Origin: Candidatus Pelagibacter sp. | GTDB lineage: Bacteria; Pseudomonadota; Alphaproteobacteria; Pelagibacterales; Pelagibacteraceae | Assembly: GCA_028099475.1 (NCBI GenBank) | Contig: JAOHHF010000004.1 | Coordinates: forward strand, 1 to 56,519 | Direction of reading: 5' to 3' | DNA length: 56,519 bases | Part shown: piece after piece, positions 9,260 to 18,557 of the stretch | Layout: the number at the start of each line of letters is the position of its first letter | How positions within the stretch are numbered: the stretch's first letter is position 1 | The notes under the pieces: generated by a model | Seen by the model: only the letters and a program-made list of their open reading frames with translations | The model's database searches: none | What the model was told of the DNA's origin: nothing | Program-made: the position numbers and the translations under genes

Positions 9260-10051
9260 TTAAATCTTTAAATATTCATAAAAAAACTTAGTGGCAATTA
9301 ATAATAGAAAAATTCCAAAAAATTTACTGATTTTGTTTTTATCAATTTCATGAACTGTTTTTGCACCAATTCTTGCCATAAAAGTTGTAATGGGAATAAA
9401 TATTAAAAAGGCTGGTATATTTAAAAAACCAATACTCAAAGGAAGATTAGTTTTTAAATAACTTCCTGAAATTAAAAAACCTATTGCTCCAAACAATGCA
9501 ATTAAAAAACCAACTGCAGCAGCACTTCCAATTGCTTTATTAATTGAATAACCAAAAAACTTTAAAATTGGAACATTCATTACTGCACCACCAATACCCA
9601 TTGGGGCAGAAATAAAACCAACGATAAATCCTAAAATAATTTTTAAATGTAATTTGATTTTAATAATAATATTTTTTTCTTTCTCTTTTAATAGCAACAA
9701 ATAAATTCCCAAAAATAATATAACTATTGAAAAAAATAAAACTAACGATTTTGTTTTAAGAGATGCTGCAAATATTGTGCCAACTATCACACCTAATACA
9801 ACAAATATCCCATAACTTTTAACAATATCAAAATCTACTGCCTTAAATTTATGATGAGTTAAAACAGATACTGTTGATGTAGGAATTATAATTGCAAATG
9901 AAGTTCCAACAGCTAAATGCATTAAATAAGCTTGATCAATTCCAAGTTTACCAAATATATAATATAAAAAAGGAACAGTAATTAATCCTCCACCTATACC
10001 AAATAAGCCAGCAACAAAACCAACCGGAATAGCTGTTAAAGCCATCAACAA
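9260..10051 (-). CDS. TauE/SafE (DUF81) family anion exporter
   Basis: Integral membrane protein of 263 aa with about eight hydrophobic segments. The two internal repeats each carry the family glycine motif: GLFGIGGGLITVPFL near residue 16 and APMGIGGAVMNVPIL near residue 149. Known members export sulfite, sulfoacetate or related organosulfur anions. Taurine uptake genes lie at 37-41 kb, which makes sulfite export after taurine breakdown a reasonable guess, but the gene is not linked to them. It sits between dusA and the HIT gene on the minus strand. Confidence 0.85.
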   Translation of the reverse strand: MLMALTAIPVGFVAGLFGIGGGLITVPFLYYIFGKLGIDQAYLMHLAVGTSFAIIIPTSTVSVLTHHKFKAVDFDIVKSYGIFVVLGVIVGTIFAASLKTKSLVLFFSIVILFLGIYLLLLKEKEKNIIIKIKLHLKIILGFIVGFISAPMGIGGAVMNVPILKFFGYSINKAIGSAAAVGFLIALFGAIGFLISGSYLKTNLPLSIGFLNIPAFLIFIPITTFMARIGAKTVHEIDKNKISKFFGIFLLLIATKFFYEYLKI

Positions 10052-10085
10052 AATAAAATAACTATATTCGTTTGCTAGAATTGAA

Positions 10086-11078
10086 TTAAGCAGATTGTCC
10101 TACGCTTGTATCAATATTATTGTATTTAATCTTATCCATGATGTGATCAATTTTCTTAACATCTGCATCTCTTACACACATATTTTCACTTAAATATCTT
10201 TTCCAATAGCTTGCACCTGTTTGTCCATGAAACAGACCTATAGTGTGTCTCATTATTTGATTTAATCTTGTGCCCTTCTTTAATTCATCTTTTACATAAG
10301 GAATTAATTGTTCAATTACATCTTGTCTGCTTAAAACTTCTTTAGTTCCAAAAATTTCTTTTTCAATGTCAGCTAACATATAAGGAGTATGGTACGCTGC
10401 TCTGCCAATCATGACACCATCTGTTTTCTCAAGATGTGGTTTTATTTGATCAACAGATGTTATTCCACCATTTATAATTATTTCTTCATCAGCAAAATCT
10501 TCCTTTAATTTATAAACATACTCATATTTTAAAGGAGGAATATTTAGATTTTGTTTAGGAGTAAACTTTCCTAACATTGCTTTTCTTGCATGAATAATAA
10601 ATGTTTTAACTCCTGTTGATTTTAAAGTTGAAATAAAATTATGAAGATTTTCATAATCTTCGACATTATCATATCCAATTCTTGTCTTGATAGTTACGGG
10701 CAAATTTGTTGATGCTTGCATTTTACTTAAACAATCTGCAACCAAATTAGGTTCTTTCATTAAACAAGCTCCAAATTTACTTTTTTCAACTTTTCTACTT
10801 GGACAACCTAAATTTAAATTAATTTCATCATAACCAAAATCTTCACCTATTTTTGATGCTTCAGCTAAAAGTTTTGCTGAAGATCCACCTAGTTGAAGGG
10901 CAACAGGCTTTTCATTGATATTAAATCCTAACAATCTTTTTTTATCCCCTCTGTTGATTGCTTCATCAACAACCATTTCTGTATATAGAAGTGTGTTTTT
11001 AGAAATCAATCTTAAGAAGTAACGCTCATGACGATCTGTGCAATCCATCATAGGAGCAACTGATACTTTCCTATTCAT
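10086..11078 (-). CDS. dusA: tRNA-dihydrouridine(20/20a) synthase DusA
   Basis: FMN-dependent enzyme of 330 aa that reduces uridines 20 and 20a in the tRNA D-loop with NADPH. The N-terminal VAPMMDCTDRHERYF is the DusA form of the Dus signature. NLGCPSRKVEKSKFGACLM near residue 89 includes the catalytic Cys105. FMN phosphate-binding glycines are seen in NGGITS and GVMIGRAAYHTPY. The length is that of DusA (about 330 aa). It lies 22 nt after rpoZ in the same direction. Confidence 0.95.
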   Translation of the reverse strand: MNRKVSVAPMMDCTDRHERYFLRLISKNTLLYTEMVVDEAINRGDKKRLLGFNINEKPVALQLGGSSAKLLAEASKIGEDFGYDEINLNLGCPSRKVEKSKFGACLMKEPNLVADCLSKMQASTNLPVTIKTRIGYDNVEDYENLHNFISTLKSTGVKTFIIHARKAMLGKFTPKQNLNIPPLKYEYVYKLKEDFADEEIIINGGITSVDQIKPHLEKTDGVMIGRAAYHTPYMLADIEKEIFGTKEVLSRQDVIEQLIPYVKDELKKGTRLNQIMRHTIGLFHGQTGASYWKRYLSENMCVRDADVKKIDHIMDKIKYNNIDTSVGQSA

Positions 11079-11100
11079 GGTTTAACTTTATATGATTTTA

Positions 11101-11637
11101 CTATGAGTTTGAAGCGTCTGAATCTTCTGGATTTACTTCTGCTTCTTGATTTTCTTGTTCTGAAACTTCATCTAATGAAACTTCACCTTGCTCATTCATT
11201 GTTTCTTCACTAGCTGATACATCTACATCAGGTTTAGCAGTTTCTGATAATTCCGCTAAATCTTCTTGAGAAACTTGAATTTTTTCTGGAGTTTTTCTTG
11301 CTCTCTTAGATGGTAAAATAGGCGTCCCACTTTTTGAAATTTCACCTTTGTACATGCTTTCAAAATCATCACCTACTTCTTCATCATCCTCAGAACCATC
11401 ATCAACTTGCTCGACATGTTTTCTAAGTTTGTAAACAGCACTTTCAGTTAAATCTGAAACTTTGATTTTTTCTTCAGCAATTTCTCTTAAAGAAATAACT
11501 GTATTTTTGTCGTTATCTCTATCTAGAGTTGGTTCAATACCTGAATTTAATTGTGTGGCTCTTTCTTTAGCAACAAGCACTAATTCGTAGGGACTATCTA
11601 CTTTATCTATACAATCTTCTACTGTAACTCTTGCCAT
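11101..11637 (-). CDS. rpoZ: RNA polymerase omega subunit with long acidic C-terminal extension
   Basis: Residues 1-70 match omega: [13 protein letters not shown] at the start, then RATQLNSG and the helix following VISLREIAE. Omega binds the beta-prime subunit and helps assemble RNA polymerase. Usual alphaproteobacterial omegas are roughly 90-130 aa; this one is 178 aa. From about residue 78 the sequence is low complexity and strongly acidic ([14 protein letters not shown], then many Glu, Asp, Ser to the end), interrupted by one basic stretch KRARKTPEK near residue 110. The tail is likely disordered. It sits between an MFS gene and dusA rather than with gmk or spoT. Confidence 0.9.
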   Translation of the reverse strand: MARVTVEDCIDKVDSPYELVLVAKERATQLNSGIEPTLDRDNDKNTVISLREIAEEKIKVSDLTESAVYKLRKHVEQVDDGSEDDEEVGDDFESMYKGEISKSGTPILPSKRARKTPEKIQVSQEDLAELSETAKPDVDVSASEETMNEQGEVSLDEVSEQENQEAEVNPEDSDASNS

Positions 11638-11680
11638 GGGCGATTATTTATACCTGGAACCTCAATAATGCAAGTATTTT

Positions 11681-12886
11681 CTATATTATTACTGGATTAA
11701 GCTTTTTTCTGACTACAAAAAGAAGAATTAATGAGAGAAAAATATAGGTACCTGAAACAGCAGCAATATTTCCTACTGTGAAACCAATATCAATCAAAAA
11801 TCCAAATAACGCAGTACCAAAAGCAGTGGCAAACACCATTAAAGCTGTGGTTAAAGCTTTAATCGACCCAAGATTTTTTACCCCATATAATTCAGCCCAA
11901 GTAGATGATCCTAAAATATTTGCAAATCCATTTGAAATTCCAACTAGTCCTAAAAATATAAAGGCAGTAATTGAAGTGTCAAAAAGGATTAAAACTATGA
12001 CAGCTAATAAAAGAGGAATATTCATATAAATTAAAAGTTTTCTACTAGTGAATTTATCAATTAAAAATCCTGATAAAAATAAAGTGAGTACAGATAGAAT
12101 TGAATAAGACATAAATGACTGTGCAATTACATAAGGCCCCCAACCCTTTGAAGTTTGTATAAAAGATTGAAAAACAGCAAATCCAGTAAAGATCCATGGC
12201 ATAGCTAGCATGTTTAAACTGATTATGTAAAATCTATAATCTTTTATTACCTCTACCCTCTTCCACTGTTTAATTTCAATTTCTTTAATATCCTCGCTCT
12301 CAGTTTCTCTAGAGTCTAAATTTAAATTTTTAATTAATAGATAAGATGAAATTGGTAAAACAATTAAAACAGTTATTGAGAAAATAAGCCAAAGATTTTG
12401 CCAATCTAAAATACTTAACAAATATATCATTAAAACTGGCAAGATAAATTCTGCTGATGATAGGCCAAACCAACTTATACTTAAAGCTCTACCTCTTGTT
12501 TTGGTAAAATATCTTGAAATTGTAGTTGATGCAGTATGAGACATCATTCCTTGCCCTGAAAATCTCATTAAAAAAATTGCAATAAATAATAGAAAAATAG
12601 AAGATATTTTTGAAAAGAAAAAACATGCAAATGATAATAATATTGTTACAAAAAATGCAAATTTAAAAATATTTACGTCATCTATTTTTTTTCCAACCCA
12701 AATTAATAATAAGCTACTACATAAAGTTGCTGATGCATAAATTGAGCCAAATTGTCCATGAGTGATAGATAGTGTCTCTCTAATACTAGAATTAAACAGA
12801 CCTAAAAAATAACTCTGTCCAAAACTAGAAAAAAATGTAAAAATAAATCCAAATAGAATTATTTTAAACTTCAAACTATTAAACAT
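11681..12886 (-). CDS. Major facilitator superfamily transporter
   Basis: Protein of 401 aa with twelve predicted membrane helices split by a charged central loop (about residues 190-215, rich in Glu and Lys), the normal MFS layout. The N-terminal half begins with a hydrophobic segment followed by an SYFLGLFN motif and the loop GKKIDDVNIFK resembles the MFS motif A region. Its substrate cannot be told from sequence. It diverges from the dehydrogenase at 12901 with only 14 nt between the two start codons, so the promoters must overlap coding sequence or each other. Confidence 0.85.
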   Translation of the reverse strand: MFNSLKFKIILFGFIFTFFSSFGQSYFLGLFNSSIRETLSITHGQFGSIYASATLCSSLLLIWVGKKIDDVNIFKFAFFVTILLSFACFFFSKISSIFLLFIAIFLMRFSGQGMMSHTASTTISRYFTKTRGRALSISWFGLSSAEFILPVLMIYLLSILDWQNLWLIFSITVLIVLPISSYLLIKNLNLDSRETESEDIKEIEIKQWKRVEVIKDYRFYIISLNMLAMPWIFTGFAVFQSFIQTSKGWGPYVIAQSFMSYSILSVLTLFLSGFLIDKFTSRKLLIYMNIPLLLAVIVLILFDTSITAFIFLGLVGISNGFANILGSSTWAELYGVKNLGSIKALTTALMVFATAFGTALFGFLIDIGFTVGNIAAVSGTYIFLSLILLFVVRKKLNPVII

Positions 12887-12900
12887 AGGAAATAAAAATT

Positions 12901-13770
12901 ATGTCTTGTAATGTTGCTTTCATAGGTCTTGGTGTAATGGGTTATCCAATGGCTGGTTATATATCAAAAGCTGGTCACAATGTAACTGTTTATAACAGAA
13001 CAGCTGCTAAAGCTGATAAATGGATTGCAGAATACAAAGGTTCAAAAGCAGATACTCCTGCTAAAGCTGCTGAAGGTGCTGATTTTATCTTTACCTGTGT
13101 TGGTAATGACAATGACTTAAGAGAAGTTACTTTTGGTGAAAATGGTGTTTTTAAAACAATTAAAAAAGGATCTGTTTATATTGATAACACAACAGCTTCT
13201 GCGACAATTGCAAGAGAGATTAATAAATTTGCTAAAGAAAATGATTTTGGTTCATTGGATGCACCTGTATCAGGTGGCCAAGCCGGGGCAGAAAATGGTG
13301 CACTAACAGTTATGATTGGTGGAGATCAAGCCGACTTTGATAAAGCTAAAGATATTATTGATTGCTATAGCAAAAAAATGAAATTGTTAGGTGTTGCTGG
13401 TAACGGCCAATTAGCAAAAATGGTTAATCAAATTTGTATTGCTGGTTTAGTACAAGGTTTATCAGAAGCAATTAACTTTGGTATGAAAGCTGGCTTAAAT
13501 ATGAAAGATGTAATTGAAGTTATTTCAAAAGGTGCTGCTCAATCTTGGCAAATGGATAATAGATACGAAACTATGATTGATGATAAATTTGAATTTGGTT
13601 TTGCAGTTGATTGGATGAGAAAAGATTTAAAAATAGCCATGGATGAAGCTAAAAATAATGGATCTTTACTTCCTATAACTGAGGTGGTCGACAAGTACTA
13701 CGGAGAAGTTCAAGAAATAGGTGGCAATCGTTGGGATACATCTAGTTTAATTAAAAGATTTAGAAAGTAA
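12901..13770 (+). CDS. 3-hydroxyisobutyrate dehydrogenase-family NAD(P) oxidoreductase
   Basis: Beta-hydroxyacid dehydrogenase of 289 aa. The N-terminal Rossmann motif GLGVMGYPMAG is at 9-19, the substrate-binding DAPVSGGQAGA at 120-130, and the catalytic lysine is Lys173 in GNGQLAKMVNQ. Members oxidise 3-hydroxyisobutyrate, tartronate semialdehyde or related short hydroxyacids; the exact substrate cannot be read here. 3-Hydroxyisobutyrate from valine would feed propionyl-CoA to the methylcitrate genes at the window start, which is only a loose link. The next gene starts 6 nt after its stop and is probably cotranscribed. Confidence 0.9.
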   Translation: MSCNVAFIGLGVMGYPMAGYISKAGHNVTVYNRTAAKADKWIAEYKGSKADTPAKAAEGADFIFTCVGNDNDLREVTFGENGVFKTIKKGSVYIDNTTASATIAREINKFAKENDFGSLDAPVSGGQAGAENGALTVMIGGDQADFDKAKDIIDCYSKKMKLLGVAGNGQLAKMVNQICIAGLVQGLSEAINFGMKAGLNMKDVIEVISKGAAQSWQMDNRYETMIDDKFEFGFAVDWMRKDLKIAMDEAKNNGSLLPITEVVDKYYGEVQEIGGNRWDTSSLIKRFRK

Positions 13771-13776
13771 CCTTGT

Positions 13777-14376
13777 ATGCAACCAGCATACTACGAAGAT
13801 TTTAACGAGATCAAAATGAAAATTTGGTCAATGTTAAATAATGCAGTCAAAGATAGAAATTCCCCTTTTAGAATACCTGTTTTTATTTGTGGTGATCAGT
13901 CAGATTTTGATGGAAGAATTGTTGTTCTTAGAAAATCAGATGAAGAAAACAGTCTTGTTCAATACCACAGTGATATTAGGTCAGATAAGATTGCTAAATT
14001 AAAAACCAATAAAAATGGTGCAATGCTTTTTTATGATAAAGAAGAAAAAATCCAAGTTAGATTAAAAGTTGAGTGTATTATTAATCATAATAATGAAATT
14101 ACAAAAGAATCTTGGTCAAAAACACAACATATATCTCGAAAGTGTTATTTAGTTGATAACGGACCTGGCACGGTATCAGATATTCCTACAACAGGATTAA
14201 AATCAGAACTTGATAATTTTGATTATACAAAAGAACAAAGTGAAGAAGGCTATAAAAATTTTACTGTAATTCAGTGTAAAATAAAATCTATCGAGTGGCT
14301 TTATTTAGCAGCCAAAGGACACCGTAGAGCTAAATTTGATTTAGAGAACAATAATGAAAATTGGCTAGTTCCTTAA
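13777..14376 (+). CDS. Pyridoxamine 5'-phosphate oxidase-related FMN-binding protein
   Basis: Protein of 199 aa with the split-barrel flavin fold of the PNPOx-like (Alr4036-type) group: RIVVLRKSD near residue 47, then QYHSDIRSDKIAKL, and AMLFYDKEEKIQVRLK. These align with the beta strands that hold FMN phosphate. The C-terminal SIEWLYLAAKGHRRAKF replaces the RL(S)HDR type ending of true PdxH, so I do not call it PdxH. It could be a general flavin reductase or pyridoxamine oxidase relative. The stop shares a TTAA tetranucleotide with the stop of the convergent gene. Confidence 0.8.
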   Translation: MQPAYYEDFNEIKMKIWSMLNNAVKDRNSPFRIPVFICGDQSDFDGRIVVLRKSDEENSLVQYHSDIRSDKIAKLKTNKNGAMLFYDKEEKIQVRLKVECIINHNNEITKESWSKTQHISRKCYLVDNGPGTVSDIPTTGLKSELDNFDYTKEQSEEGYKNFTVIQCKIKSIEWLYLAAKGHRRAKFDLENNNENWLVP

Positions 14377-15155
14377 TCAAAAGTAGCATTAACATTTCCG
14401 AATGCAGATGATGTAACCTCAATTAGTTTTTTATCATTTATTGGAACTGGAAATCCATAAGCTCCTGTTAATATTAAATTTCCTTTTTTCAAAAAATTAT
14501 TATTTTTTGCTTGTTCTTTAATTAACCACTCTATTTCTGAAAGCATGTCATTTGGCCAAATTTTATTAATCCAAATATCAATTATTTCTTTATCATAAAT
14601 AAGTTTAAGATCTGTCTTGATTTTATCTAAAGGTAATTTTGTTTCTTGACCCAAAACTACACCTGCATGTATGGCATTATTTGCAAGTAGTTCTGCTCCA
14701 TGTGGCTCATCTCCATAAAAGACTAAATTATGAATTTCTATTAGTGGATAAATTCCTTCGATAGACTCTAAAATATACTTAATAGAAGCTAGCTCTATTC
14801 TTATATCTCGATTTAATATAATTCCAAATTCTGCTTCCATTGCTGGATTTGTATAATCTTCTTTATTTAAAGTTATTCCACTTTTGTAAAGTTCACTTTT
14901 CCAGAGATAGCCATAGGCTGGTTGAGTAAATCCCATTTTCTTTTGAGTATCTTTAGAAACACATCCTATTTTATAACCAATAATCTCCTCGCCTCTCTTC
15001 TCTCTTAATTGAGCAACATTTGATTGAATAAGTAGAGCATCCTCATTGGTTATCTTGATCTTATCTTTAAAAATTAAGCTAGGATTTCTAGTATCATAAT
15101 TCTCTAAAATTTTATTTGAATATAGATCTAATTCTTTTTTAGAAAACTGACTCAC
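14373..15155 (-). CDS. 2-keto-4-pentenoate hydratase-like protein (FAH superfamily)
   Basis: Protein of 260 aa similar to MhpD/XylJ-type hydratases, which add water to 2-hydroxypenta-2,4-dienoate in meta-cleavage pathways. Segments that support this are IGYKIGCVS near residue 61, the GYLWKSELY block and NPAMEAEFGIIL near residue 95 (acidic metal ligands). Later EIHNLVF and the VLTGAYGFPVP-like LILTGAYGFPVPI are typical of the family. No other aromatic-degradation gene is near, so the physiological substrate is unknown. It starts 2 nt after the DUF1330 gene, with which it is probably cotranscribed. Confidence 0.85.
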   Translation of the reverse strand: MSQFSKKELDLYSNKILENYDTRNPSLIFKDKIKITNEDALLIQSNVAQLREKRGEEIIGYKIGCVSKDTQKKMGFTQPAYGYLWKSELYKSGITLNKEDYTNPAMEAEFGIILNRDIRIELASIKYILESIEGIYPLIEIHNLVFYGDEPHGAELLANNAIHAGVVLGQETKLPLDKIKTDLKLIYDKEIIDIWINKIWPNDMLSEIEWLIKEQAKNNNFLKKGNLILTGAYGFPVPINDKKLIEVTSSAFGNVNATFD

Positions 15156-15157
15156 TT

Positions 15158-15448
15158 TTATATTCCCTTAATAATAATATTGCTTCCTTCAGAATTTTGT
15201 AATCTTATATTTTTTATAGGTTTGTATTCTTCAGAGTGATACCACTCTAAAGCTTTTTCATATGTGGGAAATTTTATAATTACAATTCGTGGAAAATTAT
15301 CTTCTCCTTCAACAACTTGATATTCACCATTTCTAACTAAATATTCTCCATCATATTTTTTAACAACTTCACTTACTTTGGCTACGTACTCTTTGTAATT
15401 TTCAGGGTTAGTCACTTTTAATTGTACAATTACATATCCAGCTGCCAT
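15158..15448 (-). CDS. DUF1330 family protein
   Basis: Small cytoplasmic protein of 96 aa. MAAGYVIVQLKVTNPENYKEYV, followed by the conserved GEYLVRNGE and the FPTYEKALEWYHSEEYKPIK block, is the DUF1330 pattern, a ferredoxin-like dimeric alpha-beta barrel fold. Function of the family is not established. It is the middle gene of a minus-strand triplet with the gamma carbonic anhydrase upstream (12 nt) and the hydratase downstream (2 nt). Confidence 0.88.
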   Translation of the reverse strand: MAAGYVIVQLKVTNPENYKEYVAKVSEVVKKYDGEYLVRNGEYQVVEGEDNFPRIVIIKFPTYEKALEWYHSEEYKPIKNIRLQNSEGSNIIIKGI

Positions 15449-15460
15449 AAACTCCTCTTA

Positions 15461-15973
15461 TTAAAAAATTGATTTTGAATATTTTTTCCAATTGTCTTGA
15501 TAATGTTTTGTATTGTCATTAACTGCTTTTTTTTCATCTTCAGTCACTTCCCTGATTACTTTGCCTGGAGAACCAACTACTAATGAATTATCAGGTATTA
15601 CTTTGTTTTCTGTAATTAAAGCTTTAGCTCCAATAATACAATTTTTTCCAATCTTGGCCTTATTAAGTATTACAGCACCAATTCCAATTAGACTATTATC
15701 TCCAATTGTACATCCATGAAGCATAACAAGATGTCCGACAGTTACATTTTTACCAACTTTTAAAGGGCAGCCTGGATCGGTATGTAAAACACTACCATCT
15801 TGAATATTTGATCCCTCGCCTACATGAATATTTTCAATATCACCACGTAATACTGCATTAAACCAAATACTTGAGTTTTTATCTAATGTGACATCGCCAA
15901 TTATAGATGCATTTGGTGCAACCCAATTTTCACCAGAGTTTTTGGGTTTTTTATCTTTTAAATCGTAGAACAT
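15461..15973 (-). CDS. Gamma-carbonic anhydrase family protein (left-handed beta-helix)
   Basis: Protein of 170 aa made of hexapeptide repeats (IIGDVTLDKNSSIWFNAVL onward), the left-handed beta-helix of the gamma-CA/PaaY/YrdA group. The three zinc-binding histidines are at 64 (SVLH), 81 (TVGH) and 86 (MLHG), with the 5-residue spacing between the last two that is typical of the family. The Gln in NIQDG (residue 58) matches a conserved active-site residue. It forms trimers; carbonic anhydrase or CoA-thioesterase (PaaY) activity are both known. It diverges from the redoxin gene with 20 nt between start codons. Confidence 0.9.
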   Translation of the reverse strand: MFYDLKDKKPKNSGENWVAPNASIIGDVTLDKNSSIWFNAVLRGDIENIHVGEGSNIQDGSVLHTDPGCPLKVGKNVTVGHLVMLHGCTIGDNSLIGIGAVILNKAKIGKNCIIGAKALITENKVIPDNSLVVGSPGKVIREVTEDEKKAVNDNTKHYQDNWKKYSKSIF

Positions 15974-15993
15974 AATTTATATATTCTTACAGT

Positions 15994-16548
15994 ATGCCAA
16001 TTCAAACTCCAATATGTGATTTTGGTCAAAAAGCTTTGCCTTTTGAATTAAAATCTACAGATAGTAAAGTTATTTCCTTAAATGATATCAAGGGACAAAA
16101 TGGAACTTTGATAATGTTTATTTGCAATCATTGTCCATACGTTAAAGCAATAACAAAAGAGTTAGTTGAAGATTGTAATGAGTTGAAAAAAATTGGGATC
16201 AATTCTGTTGCAATTTGTTCAAATGATTTTGTTAATTATCCAGATGACTCGTTTGATAATATGATTAAATTTTCCAAAGAAAATAATTTTAATTTTCCCT
16301 ATTTGCATGATGAAACTCAAGAAATTGCCAAAAAATATGATGCCGTATGCACACCTGATTTCTTTGGTTATAATAAAGATTTAGAGCTTCAATATAGGGG
16401 TAGATTGAGAGAACTTAAAAACTTTGTGCCAGTTAAAGATGGAGAAAGTGATCTTCTAAAAGCTATGAAACAAATAGCTGAGACAGGTAAAGGACCACAA
16501 GATCAAATTCCAAGTGCTGGATGTGGTATTAAATGGAAATTTGATTAA
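15994..16548 (+). CDS. Thioredoxin-fold redoxin family protein
   Basis: Protein of 184 aa of the AhpC/TSA-redoxin group. The active-site motif is CNHCPYVKAI with Cys44 and Cys47, a CxxC in the usual place after the strand TLIMFI. Further family landmarks are the SIAICSND-like SVAICSNDFVNYPDDS and the PDFFGYNKDLEL cis-Pro region. There is no signal peptide, so it is cytoplasmic. Members of this DUF-like peroxiredoxin branch are poorly characterised. The stop TAA overlaps the ATG of the glycosyltransferase by one base, a likely coupling with no obvious functional reason. Confidence 0.85.
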   Translation: MPIQTPICDFGQKALPFELKSTDSKVISLNDIKGQNGTLIMFICNHCPYVKAITKELVEDCNELKKIGINSVAICSNDFVNYPDDSFDNMIKFSKENNFNFPYLHDETQEIAKKYDAVCTPDFFGYNKDLELQYRGRLRELKNFVPVKDGESDLLKAMKQIAETGKGPQDQIPSAGCGIKWKFD

Positions 16549-17630
16549 TGTATCTAATTGTTACTAGATCCTTTCCACCTGAACTTGGTGGCATGCAAAG
16601 CTTAATGTGGGGTTTGTCTAGAGAATTATCTAAAAACTTTATGATCAAAGTTTTTGCAGATTATATTGAAAATCATAAAGATTTTGATGAACAATCATCT
16701 TTTTCTATAGAAAGAGTTGGTGGAATTAAATTACTACGAAAATATAGAAAAGCTCAATTAATTAATGAATTTATTAAAGAAAACAAAATTGATGGTATTA
16801 TTGCTGATCACTGGAAAAGTTTAGAAGTTATAAAATCAAACAAAAAAAAATATTGCTTAATACATAGTAAAGAAATTAATCATCAAAAAGGCACAAATTT
16901 AAACAAACGTGTTTTGAACGTTTTAAATAATGTTGAAAAAGTAATTGCCAATTCTCAATTTACAAAAAATCTAGCAATCGAATGTGGGGTAAATCAAGAT
17001 AAGATTATTGTGATCAATCCTGGAATAGACCCAGCAGAAGAATTAAGCAAAAAATCATTAGATAAAGTTGAAAGTCTTCTTAAGATTAAAACGCCAAGAC
17101 TAATTACTGTTTCTAGGTTTGACAAAAGAAAAAATCACGAAAAAGTTGTTATGGCTTTAAGAAATCTAAAACAAATTTATCCTGATATAGTCTACATTTG
17201 TGTTGGTTACGGAGATGAAGAAGAAAATATCAAAAAACTCGTAAAAGAATTAGATTTAGAGGCTCAAGTAATGTTCTTCAGAGATATTAGCAATGAATTA
17301 AAAAATGCTTTAGTTGCCAAATCAAATATTTTTGTCATGCCCTCAGTTATTCATAAAAAATCTGTTGAAGGATTTGGTATTGCCTATGTTGAGGCTGCTC
17401 AATATGGAATTCCTTCAATTGGTGGTAAAGATGGTGGTGCAGCTGATGCTATTGGACATAAAAAAAATGGATTAATTTGTGATGGTAATAATTTAGACGA
17501 TATCTATTCATCTATTATTGCAATGCTAGAAAATAAAAAATATTTGGAGTATGGAAAAAGTGCAAAAGATGCTGTCTCAAAGTTTTATTGGTCAAATATC
17601 ATCAAAAAATACATGGATATTCTTAACTAA
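16548..17630 (+). CDS. Glycosyltransferase family 4 protein
   Basis: Protein of 360 aa with the two-Rossmann GT-B fold. The N-terminal segment ends in RSFPPELGGMQSLMWGL, a glycine loop that contacts the nucleotide-sugar donor. The C-terminal half has VSRFDKRKNHEKVV near residue 184 and the EX7E retaining-enzyme motif in EGFGIAYVEAAQYG near residue 275, followed by GGAADAI. It probably transfers a hexose to a lipid or polysaccharide at the inner membrane. The acceptor cannot be told. It is translationally coupled to the redoxin gene. Confidence 0.9.
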   Translation: MYLIVTRSFPPELGGMQSLMWGLSRELSKNFMIKVFADYIENHKDFDEQSSFSIERVGGIKLLRKYRKAQLINEFIKENKIDGIIADHWKSLEVIKSNKKKYCLIHSKEINHQKGTNLNKRVLNVLNNVEKVIANSQFTKNLAIECGVNQDKIIVINPGIDPAEELSKKSLDKVESLLKIKTPRLITVSRFDKRKNHEKVVMALRNLKQIYPDIVYICVGYGDEEENIKKLVKELDLEAQVMFFRDISNELKNALVAKSNIFVMPSVIHKKSVEGFGIAYVEAAQYGIPSIGGKDGGAADAIGHKKNGLICDGNNLDDIYSSIIAMLENKKYLEYGKSAKDAVSKFYWSNIIKKYMDILN

Positions 17631-17669
17631 GATTGTTTATACCTCAGTTATACCTATAGTCGTTTATTA

Positions 17670-18557
17670 ATGTCCAATAACAAATTAGCAATTTTTTTAA
17701 TCATCACTTCTGTTTTTTTTGGAACTGTAATGCTTTCTTTTTTAAAGATAGCTCAAGAAGATGTTAATGTTTATGTGGCTGGTTTTTTTAGATTTTTTTT
17801 AGGATTAGTAATTATTTTACCATACATAATTAAAAATAAAGTTACTGTACTTAAAACAACTCATCTTAAACAACATTTCTTAAGAGCAATACTTGGGTTA
17901 CCTGCAATGCTTTTATATTTTTCTGCTTTAGTACTACTTCCTATTGAAAAACTTACTGCGATATCTTTTGTAGTTCCTTTAATTGTAACAATTCTTGCAG
18001 TGTTTTTTTTAGGTGAAAAAATTTATATATATCGAACTTTAGCGTTAATACTTGGTTTTAGTGGAATGTTAGTAATTATTCGACCTGGTTTTGTAGATAT
18101 ATCTATTGGAGTTTATATGGTTTTATTTTCTGCATTACTTTGGTCAATTAATATAATTATCACTAAAAAAATTTCCAAATATGATAGTGCAATTACTATT
18201 CTAGCTTATCAATCTATTTTTATGAGCCTACTTAGCTTCTTTATTGTTTTATTTTTTTGGGAAATGCCAAGCTTAAAAACATTTACCTACTTAATCTTAG
18301 CTGCTATCTGTGGAACAGTTTTACATTTAACGCTTAACCATGCATTTAAGTTAGTAGATGTAAGTATGACTCAACCCTACTCATTTTTAAATTTAGTTTT
18401 TGCATCTATTATTGGGTATTTTGTATTTGATGAAATACCAGATCTTTATACTTGGATCGGTGCTCTTATAATATTTACAGGTGTCCTAATAATTTCTTAT
18501 AGAGAAATGAAGCTAGACAAAGAAATAATTAGAAAAAGAGTAGATATTAAGGATTAA
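17670..18557 (+). CDS. EamA-family (DMT superfamily) transporter
   Basis: Membrane protein of 295 aa with ten hydrophobic segments in two repeats of five, the EamA/RhaT layout. The first repeat ends with FLGEKIYIYRTLALILGFSGMLVI and the second with FDEIPDLYTWIGALIIFTGVLIIS, the helices 4-5 signature that closes each repeat. Members export or import amino acids, nucleosides or other small metabolites. The substrate is not predictable here. Its stop shares the TTAA tetranucleotide with the tctA stop on the other strand. Confidence 0.88.
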   Translation: MSNNKLAIFLIITSVFFGTVMLSFLKIAQEDVNVYVAGFFRFFLGLVIILPYIIKNKVTVLKTTHLKQHFLRAILGLPAMLLYFSALVLLPIEKLTAISFVVPLIVTILAVFFLGEKIYIYRTLALILGFSGMLVIIRPGFVDISIGVYMVLFSALLWSINIIITKKISKYDSAITILAYQSIFMSLLSFFIVLFFWEMPSLKTFTYLILAAICGTVLHLTLNHAFKLVDVSMTQPYSFLNLVFASIIGYFVFDEIPDLYTWIGALIIFTGVLIISYREMKLDKEIIRKRVDIKD

